Shown piece by piece: positions 57,846 to 64,000 of a DNA stretch of 64,000 nucleotides. The DNA lies in contig CACFBG010000003.1 of assembly GCA_902564535.1 (NCBI GenBank), positions 1 to 64,000 of the forward strand. The letters are read 5' to 3'. This DNA comes from an uncultured Prochlorococcus sp. (GTDB lineage: Bacteria; Cyanobacteriota; Cyanobacteriia; PCC-6307; Cyanobiaceae). Below the pieces are notes generated by a model. It ran no database searches. It was not told where the DNA came from and was given only the letters and a program-made list of their open reading frames with translations. The position numbers were made by a program, and so were the translations under genes. Numbering within the stretch: the stretch's first letter is position 1; every line of letters begins with the position of its first letter.

Positions 57846-58720
57846 GTTAGAGGATAGAAATATGCCTCAAGGCAGCCTCGCATTACAGCACAACTTCGCA
57901 ATGGCTGCAAAGGAAATCTAATGGAAGCATTAATTAGTATACGAAGTGTTCTTAGGACAAGTACAAACCCTGGTCTATGGCGCTGTAGAAATCTTATGTA
58001 ACTAGAGGTAGACAACCTAATCCTTCTCGCACAAGAAGTTCGACTGCCTTTACCTTTATTATGTCTAACACTAATCCAAGGCAACCATAAGACTGGAGAA
58101 CATTGCCTAGAAAGTCTTAAACAAAGGTCCATATCTTCATAATACAAAGGTAATAATTTTTCAAATCTGACTTTTGTTTTATGTGCTGAGGGTTTTAACA
58201 ACATGCTGCATCCACTTACCCAATCAAGGAAAACTGGTTCCTCTTTTTTAGATTTTATTGTTTCATTATTGACTCGCCTACTTCGAAAATTAAGCCCTGG
58301 ATCAATCCAACCTGCACTTTTTTCTAGATTCCCATCAGGATCTAAAACTGCTGTACCAATAACAGCTGGAGAGGGCAATGAATCAATAGCGAGCTTCAAA
58401 CGATTAATTGTCGATTGATCCGTGAGATGAATATCAGGATTTAACAACCACACCCAACCTTCCCAACCTTGACTCAATAATTCATCAAATCCTCGATTAC
58501 AACCCTCAGAGAATCCCGCACCCTCAACTCCAGTAATTACAGAAATAGGAAATGATGCATTTAAATGTACCGGTCCCGAACTATCAGGACTGTTATTGAT
58601 TACTATCCATTTTTCAGGAGGCTCGGTCTGCAAGGAAAGATCCTTAGAGAGAGACTTCAAAGCCTGATGGGAGTGATACGCAATTGTGAGTACCACTAGT
58701 CCAGGTTTTTGACTACTCAC
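57842..58720 (-). CDS. glycosyltransferase family 2
   Basis: A 292-residue GT-A fold enzyme of the rhamnosyl/galactofuranosyltransferase type. It starts GLVVLTIAYHSHQALKSL. The GCNRGFDELL segment (near 91-100), the metal site WVWLLNPDIHL near 109-119 and the acceptor motif YYEDMDLCLRLS near 206-217 are clear. Overlaps the GT4 gene by 4 bp (coupled). Likely adds a sugar to lipid-linked surface glycan. Confidence 0.86.
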   Translation of the reverse strand: MSSQKPGLVVLTIAYHSHQALKSLSKDLSLQTEPPEKWIVINNSPDSSGPVHLNASFPISVITGVEGAGFSEGCNRGFDELLSQGWEGWVWLLNPDIHLTDQSTINRLKLAIDSLPSPAVIGTAVLDPDGNLEKSAGWIDPGLNFRSRRVNNETIKSKKEEPVFLDWVSGCSMLLKPSAHKTKVRFEKLLPLYYEDMDLCLRLSRQCSPVLWLPWISVRHNKGKGSRTSCARRIRLSTSSYIRFLQRHRPGFVLVLRTLRILINASIRFPLQPLRSCAVMRGCLEAYFYPLT

Positions 58721-58883
58721 GAATCAAATATATTCGACCTTCCTTTATCCTGACATTTTAATTACGAGTCAAACGATTTTTCAAATTTGGAATGCCTATT
58801 CTTCGCAAAGGCTCTATATGTAAAAAGTCTTAAAACTGTAATCTTCTGAAGCCTTAATCCTTTATAGGGCATACGATTAAACA

Positions 58884-61286
58884 ATGAGTTTTCTAGATGG
58901 ACTTAACCCTGCTCAATCAAAGGCAGTAGATCATCATAATGGACCTTTATTGGTTGTTGCTGGGGCAGGGAGTGGGAAAACCAGAGCACTTACTCATCGC
59001 ATTGCTCATCTCATAGGTAAACACGATATTGACCCTGCAGAAATTTTGGCAGTTACTTTTACTAATAAGGCTGCTAAAGAAATGCGAGAAAGATTGGAAA
59101 TTCTTTTAGCTCAAAAATTTGCTATTCAACAATTTGGTCAACCTTGGAGATCATTACCACCAGTTGATCAAAGGTTTTTAAGAAATAAAGTCATAGAAAA
59201 TATTACAAAGGATCTTTGGATTGGAACTTTTCATTCATTATTTTCAAGGTTATTACGCTTTGATATAGATAAATTTAATGACAAAGAAGGACTTACATGG
59301 ACTAGGCAATTCTCGATATATGATGAATCCGATGTATTAAGCCTCATCAAGGAAATTGTTACTCAAGAAATGGGTTTAGACCCTAAACGTTTCGAACCCA
59401 AAAAAATCCGGTGGGCAATTAGCAATGCAAAAAATCAAGGTTTTCTACCTGACCAATTAGAGTCCTTAGCAGACAACCCAAAAGATAGATTAATTGCAGA
59501 ATCATATAAATTATATAGAAAATCATTAGCTTTAAATAATGCCCTTGATTTTGATGATCTCCTTCTCCTTCCATTTAAATTGTTAGAGCAAAATGCACAA
59601 GTTAGATGTTATTGGCACAATCGCTTTAGGCATGTACTAATAGACGAGTATCAAGATACTAACAGGACTCAATATGAACTGATCAAGTTATTAGTTACCA
59701 ATGGAGATAATCCCTCACAATTTACAAATTGGAATAATCGCTCAGTATTTGTAGTAGGAGATGCAGATCAAAGTATATACAGCTTTCGTGCAGCTGATTT
59801 CAGAATACTTATGGGGTTTCAAGAAGACTTTGGAGATAATGCACCTGATCATGAAACATTTACAATGGTTAAACTTGAAGATAACTATCGTTCTACATCA
59901 ACGATTCTTGATGCTGCTAATGCTCTAATTGAAAATAATAATGAGAGAATTGATAAGACTTTAAGAGCAACTAAAAGTTCTGGTGAATTAATAAAAGTAA
60001 CTCGTTGCGATGATGAAATTGCAGAAGCTGAGGCCGTTATACATAGGCTAAGGATTCTTGAGGCTGGCAACCCAGACTTACATTGGGGCGAGATGGCTAT
60101 TTTATATCGAACAAATGCACAATCAAGAGTAATAGAAGAATCTCTAGTTAGATGGCGAATACCTTATACAGTAATAGGAGGACTACGTTTTTATGATAGG
60201 AAAGAAATCAAAGATATAATTGCATATTTACGTTTGCTAATTAATACTGCAGATAGCATCAGTCTTCTTCGTGTAATTAATGTCCCTAAAAGAGGCATAG
60301 GCAAAACCACTATAGAACGTTTAACTGACGCTGCTAATCAATTAGGAATTACACTTTGGGATGTAGTAAGTGATCCAGAAGCTGTCAGATCCTTAGGAGG
60401 ACGTTCAGCTAAAGGTGTTTTGGAATTTTGTGAAATTATTAATTATTTAAAAGATCATCTTAACGAATCTAAACCCTCTGAAATTATTCAACTAATTGTA
60501 GAAAAAAGTGGGTATTTAAAACAACTTATTGAAGAATCAACTGACATAGCTGAAGAAAGAAGGCGTAATCTTCAGGAACTAATTAATGCTGCAATCCAAT
60601 ACGAAGAAGAAAATGACGCAGCAGATATTGTTGGTTTTTTAGAAGCATCGGCTCTAGCAACAGATATTGATAATAAAGATTTAGAAGCAAAAAGAGTTAC
60701 TTTAATGACTCTACATAGTAGTAAAGGTTTAGAGTTTCAAGTTGTCAGCCTTGTAGGTATGGAACAAGGCTTATTCCCAAGTTATAGATCACTAAATGAT
60801 TCTTCTTCTCTTGAAGAAGAGAGAAGATTATGTTATGTAGGAATTACTAGAGCAAAGGAAAGATTATTTATATCTCATGCTAATGAGAGACGTTTATGGA
60901 GTGGAATGAGAGAGCCTGCCATTCCATCAATATTCCTTAGTGAAATACCAGATGAACTTTTAGAAGGTGATATTCCTTTATCTGGAGGAACAACAATAAG
61001 GCGAGAAGAACGTCTTAATCGATTAACTAGAGTTGATAGATATTCAGACAAAGAAAGTTCTTTGATTTCACCCAAGAATGCAGTAAGAAAGAGGAATTCA
61101 CTGCCTAAACCTGGCAAAGATTGGGAAATTGGTGATTTAGTTAGACATTACAGCTTTGGGGAAGGTAAAGTTACACATATATTTGGCAATGGCGAAAAGA
61201 AAACCATTGCTGTTAAATTTAATGGCATGGGACCAAAAATCCTTGACCCTCGACTTGCACCTATAGAGCTATTGCAAAACAAATAA
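58884..61286 (+). CDS. uvrD: UvrD/PcrA-type DNA helicase
   Basis: An 800-residue SF1 3'-5' helicase for nucleotide excision and mismatch repair. Walker A VVAGAGSGKTRALTHRI near 28-44, VLIDEYQDTNRTQ, VVGDADQSIYSFRAAD, EDNYRST, LHSSKGLEFQ and YVGITRAKERL all present. The C-terminal tail (GDLVRHYSFGEGKVTHIFG) is the PcrA/UvrD Tudor-like RNA-polymerase-binding segment. Full length. Confidence 0.95.
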   Translation: MSFLDGLNPAQSKAVDHHNGPLLVVAGAGSGKTRALTHRIAHLIGKHDIDPAEILAVTFTNKAAKEMRERLEILLAQKFAIQQFGQPWRSLPPVDQRFLRNKVIENITKDLWIGTFHSLFSRLLRFDIDKFNDKEGLTWTRQFSIYDESDVLSLIKEIVTQEMGLDPKRFEPKKIRWAISNAKNQGFLPDQLESLADNPKDRLIAESYKLYRKSLALNNALDFDDLLLLPFKLLEQNAQVRCYWHNRFRHVLIDEYQDTNRTQYELIKLLVTNGDNPSQFTNWNNRSVFVVGDADQSIYSFRAADFRILMGFQEDFGDNAPDHETFTMVKLEDNYRSTSTILDAANALIENNNERIDKTLRATKSSGELIKVTRCDDEIAEAEAVIHRLRILEAGNPDLHWGEMAILYRTNAQSRVIEESLVRWRIPYTVIGGLRFYDRKEIKDIIAYLRLLINTADSISLLRVINVPKRGIGKTTIERLTDAANQLGITLWDVVSDPEAVRSLGGRSAKGVLEFCEIINYLKDHLNESKPSEIIQLIVEKSGYLKQLIEESTDIAEERRRNLQELINAAIQYEEENDAADIVGFLEASALATDIDNKDLEAKRVTLMTLHSSKGLEFQVVSLVGMEQGLFPSYRSLNDSSSLEEERRLCYVGITRAKERLFISHANERRLWSGMREPAIPSIFLSEIPDELLEGDIPLSGGTTIRREERLNRLTRVDRYSDKESSLISPKNAVRKRNSLPKPGKDWEIGDLVRHYSFGEGKVTHIFGNGEKKTIAVKFNGMGPKILDPRLAPIELLQNK

Positions 61287-61351
61287 AGAGAAACTATCTG
61301 TTCCATGGATAAAAAAAATTCTTATTAAACAAAGTTCTCTTTAAATTTAAT

Positions 61352-62608
61352 ATGTGTAGTTTATCTGAAGAAAATCATCACAATCTTTATCCTCAAATAC
61401 CATGGACATTGTTAGAAGAAATTAATGAAATTGCGAAAAAGGAAGGCTTCAATCATTTGTTTTTAGTAGGAGGGGCGATTAGAGATAGTCTTATAAATCA
61501 ACTAACTCAAAATAAAGCAATAAAAATTAAGGATATAGATTTGTTATTAGAAGGTTCTGCAACTAAATTAGCAGAAAAGATTTTTTCTAAATTCGGCAAA
61601 GAAAGAGTTTCTTCACTTAAAAATCATCAATCATTTAATACTGTAGATATAGTGATTGATGACATATTAATTGATATAGCAAGTGCAAGAACTGAAATTT
61701 ATCCTGTACCAGCAGAAAACCCAATTGTAAGTTTAACAAATATAGAGCATGATTTATCAAGAAGAGATTTCACCATTAATGCTATTGCAATGAATATTTC
61801 CAGTGGGGAACTTATTGATTTGCATAATGGAAAGGATTCTATTTATAAACATAATCTAGATTTTATTCATTCGAAAAGTGTTAAAGAGGATCCAACAAGA
61901 ATAATTCGTGGTGCACGTTATGCTGCTAAACTTAACTTTAGCTTAAGTTTAAATAGCATCAATCAAATAAAAGAAACTATAGAGAATTGGCCATGGCAAT
62001 GGTCTCCGGAAATGAATTCATCTGATGCTCCAGCGGGATTGTCTACTAGGCTAAAATTTGAAATAGAACGCTTACTTCAACAAGAGACATGGGTTGATGC
62101 AATAAATTTATTACAAGACTGGGGCGCATTAAAATTATTAGATGATAAAATTCAAGATGACTATTCTTGGGAAAAAAGAATAAATTTAGCAATCAAACTT
62201 GAACTTGAGCCATTAATAGGACTTATAGCTATTTCAGAAAATTCTTATAACCTAGCTAAAAGACTAGGGATCGCAGAAAAACAAAAACAATCGTTATATC
62301 AAACGGCTAAATTCGATGACTGGATCAAGAGATTAATGTCTGATAATAATGCTAAAGGATGGGAACCTTCGCAATGGAGTGAAGCAATTGAGTCAAACAA
62401 TTGGACCGCTGAAGTTATTGCAATTTCAATATGCAAACAAATAGACAATTGGGAACCATTATTTAAATGGCTGACCAAATGGAGGCATATCAAATCACCC
62501 ATATCAGCTAAAGAACTTATAGAAAAAGGCTGGGAAACTGGCCCAAGTCTTGGCGAAGAACTTGCAAGACTTCGCGCTATAAATATCAACAAGAGTGAAA
62601 AGATCTAA
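61352..62608 (+). CDS. cca: tRNA nucleotidyltransferase (CCA-adding / poly(A) polymerase family)
   Basis: A 418-residue class II nucleotidyltransferase. GG motif LFLVGGAIRDSL near 37-48, catalytic DxD in KDIDLLLEG near 60-68, RRDFTINAIAMN near 133-144 and the RNA-binding RIIRGARYAAKL near 186-197. Four of five tRNAs in the window lack genomic CCA, so this enzyme must complete them. It lies 65 bp after uvrD and is convergent with the SelD fusion, 7 bp away. Confidence 0.9.
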   Translation: MCSLSEENHHNLYPQIPWTLLEEINEIAKKEGFNHLFLVGGAIRDSLINQLTQNKAIKIKDIDLLLEGSATKLAEKIFSKFGKERVSSLKNHQSFNTVDIVIDDILIDIASARTEIYPVPAENPIVSLTNIEHDLSRRDFTINAIAMNISSGELIDLHNGKDSIYKHNLDFIHSKSVKEDPTRIIRGARYAAKLNFSLSLNSINQIKETIENWPWQWSPEMNSSDAPAGLSTRLKFEIERLLQQETWVDAINLLQDWGALKLLDDKIQDDYSWEKRINLAIKLELEPLIGLIAISENSYNLAKRLGIAEKQKQSLYQTAKFDDWIKRLMSDNNAKGWEPSQWSEAIESNNWTAEVIAISICKQIDNWEPLFKWLTKWRHIKSPISAKELIEKGWETGPSLGEELARLRAININKSEKI

Positions 62609-62615
62609 AACTTTT

Positions 62616-64000
62616 TCATATGACTTTTCCTATTTGTTGCCAAGGTCCGGCATTAATTAACTCATAAGCTGTCTCCCTGGGGCAAGAGATAAGTAATGGG
62701 CCACAAGTCTGCGGGTCAAAAATTAATTCTAAAATATTTTGATATTCTTTACTGTTCATATTAAGTCTATTAAAAATTAATTTAATACTTGATTGATTAT
62801 TGTTCGAGAGGAATAAGTCAAAAGAATCACGGTTAGAAGGTGAAAATGAGCTCGAGAAACCTTTATCAATTAGGTCTATAGCTCCAGTTATTGCTGGAAT
62901 CGAATCTGCATATAACTCTATTCTAAGAGAAGGCAATTTAGACTGATTTCTAATCCAATTAGCAGAGTCAAGCATTTCAGTAAGATGTCCTAATAATCCA
63001 AAACCGGTTATATCAGTACACGCATTAATAGATAAATAATTCAATGATTTTTGCGAAGGTTCCAAGAAAGAGTCAAGAAGATAATGTTGACTTTTACTAA
63101 GCACTGATAATAGATTATCAATATCTTTGGGATTAGCTTCACCAAGCATAGCGGCAGCAAAAATAACTCCACTACCTATTCCTCGACTTATCAATAAAAG
63201 GTCATCAGGTTGCATACCACTTATCGACCAAGGCCTTTTTTGATTTCTTACTATCCCATTAACACTTAAGGACAGCTGAAGACCTAAAGCAAATTGATTT
63301 GAATTAGGTTGAAGATCTCTTGCCTCCATTGAGTGACCTCCAATCAAATTTGCCCCCTGTGGTTCCAATACTGATTGGACACCCAAAATGCTTTGCTTCA
63401 ATACTTCTTGCTGGAAAGTAGAAGGCATTTCCGGAATACTAATTACTAATTGAGCAGAAAGCACTGAACCTCCACGCGCCCAAATATCAGAACAAGCGTG
63501 CAATGCCGTTAAACGTCCATTCAACCAAGGGTCACTTATTATCGCAGGAAATCCATCAACACTTTGAACATAACAATCTTCATTAGACATTCCTTCAATA
63601 AAAGATGCATTCTCAGGATGTGTAGCTAAATCAATTAAATTTGTTTTCTTTAAAACATTTCTTAATTCTTTAGCAGGTAATTTTGCAGCACAACCTCTAC
63701 ATGACATTTGCTCTTTAGATTTATATTCTGACATATTTCTCTTCATCCTTTTTTGGAACATATTGATAAAATTTCTATCAATATATTCTTTATACATGCC
63801 TATCAAAAAGTTGGGTCCAACAAAAAATCGTCCCCAATAAGCCCATGCTACAAATTTATTTGAATATATATTTGCACCAAGTAATTGCAATGCCCTTTTC
63901 TGAGGGCTCCAACGTCGAAGTTTTAGACCCTTAATAGACCTCTCAAGATTGATAGCCAATGGAGTGGCTGCTCTTACGGCCCATACTCCTGAAGGCGGCC
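62616..64000 (-). CDS. selD: oxidoreductase-SelD fusion, partial (5' part beyond window)
   Basis: The minus-strand frame stays open to the right edge (start not in window). Residues before the internal TTG at 63959 read SGVWAVRAATPLAINLERS, the C-terminal end of a pyridine-nucleotide-disulfide oxidoreductase. SelD then begins with MSCRGCAAKLPAKEL (catalytic Cys/Lys region), GGHSMEARDLQPNSNQ and ACTDITGFGLLGHL. It is the cyanobacterial NADH-dehydrogenase-like/SelD fusion. SelD makes selenophosphate from selenide and ATP. Confidence 0.88.
   Translation of the reverse strand, partial: PPSGVWAVRAATPLAINLERSIKGLKLRRWSPQKRALQLLGANIYSNKFVAWAYWGRFFVGPNFLIGMYKEYIDRNFINMFQKRMKRNMSEYKSKEQMSCRGCAAKLPAKELRNVLKKTNLIDLATHPENASFIEGMSNEDCYVQSVDGFPAIISDPWLNGRLTALHACSDIWARGGSVLSAQLVISIPEMPSTFQQEVLKQSILGVQSVLEPQGANLIGGHSMEARDLQPNSNQFALGLQLSLSVNGIVRNQKRPWSISGMQPDDLLLISRGIGSGVIFAAAMLGEANPKDIDNLLSVLSKSQHYLLDSFLEPSQKSLNYLSINACTDITGFGLLGHLTEMLDSANWIRNQSKLPSLRIELYADSIPAITGAIDLIDKGFSSSFSPSNRDSFDLFLSNNNQSSIKLIFNRLNMNSKEYQNILELIFDPQTCGPLLISCPRETAYELINAGPWQQIGKVI

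Overview
The window is a contiguous piece of a picocyanobacterial chromosome, most likely a low-light-adapted Prochlorococcus. Supporting signs are low GC with short intergenic spaces, cyanobacterial photosynthesis genes (psaE, petB, petD, psbB, psbT, psbM), one rRNA operon in the order 16S-tRNA-Ile-tRNA-Ala-23S-5S, glucosylglycerate osmolyte genes, and a reduced phycoerythrin locus. The phycoerythrin has a shortened alpha chain that lacks one of the usual bilin-binding cysteines. The strain cannot be fixed from this sequence alone.

Layout. 1-3861: glucosylglycerate locus, with a phosphatase (cut by the window edge) and a GH13_18 phosphorylase-like enzyme on the minus strand, divergent from gpgS. 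3884-6063: a train of very small genes, many with overlapping stop/start codons, bounded by hairpin terminators. 6064-6575: structured non-coding DNA and tRNA-Thr(GGT). 6651-15111: a VTT membrane protein and a sugar/glycerol block (GH13_20-like amylase, glpK, glpD, TreS-like GH13, aldehyde dehydrogenase). 15197-19296: a LysM protein, recQ, an unknown protein and a Nif11-like peptide. 19633-20743: psaE-mutM. 20863-26098: the rRNA operon on the minus strand. 26461-26710: an unexplained structured stretch. 26789-34134: GH100 invertase, petBD, ctpA, an HD hydrolase and minCDE. 34259-36552: tRNA-Thr(TGT), tsaC/prmC with a small membrane protein, and a thioesterase. 36629-39109: psbM with a very long hairpin, psbB and psbT. 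39264-44722: nrdR, rpsA, a HAD phosphatase, metK, a sugar kinase and a DUF2470 protein. 44876-45388: tRNA-Phe followed by a decayed copy of its 3' end. 46429-52832: the phycoerythrin locus (linker, cpeS, cpeT, cpeY, an MpeU-like gene, cpeZ, cpeA, cpeB). 53659-58720: a surface-glycan block (ABC exporter, polytopic Wzy-like protein, two glycosyltransferases). 58884-64000: uvrD, the CCA-adding enzyme and an oxidoreductase-SelD fusion that runs off the right edge.

How it fits together. The carbohydrate genes suggest making and recycling alpha-glucosides and compatible solutes: glucosylglycerate synthesis and phosphorolysis, sucrose cleavage, alpha-glucan trimming and glycerol recovery. The phycoerythrin locus keeps a nearly full set of bilin lyases and a linker for a pigment protein with a reduced alpha subunit. 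The least explained parts are the micro-gene train at 3.9-6.1 kb, the structured regions at 6.1-6.5 kb and 26.46-26.71 kb, the tRNA-Phe scar, and several long perfect inverted repeats.
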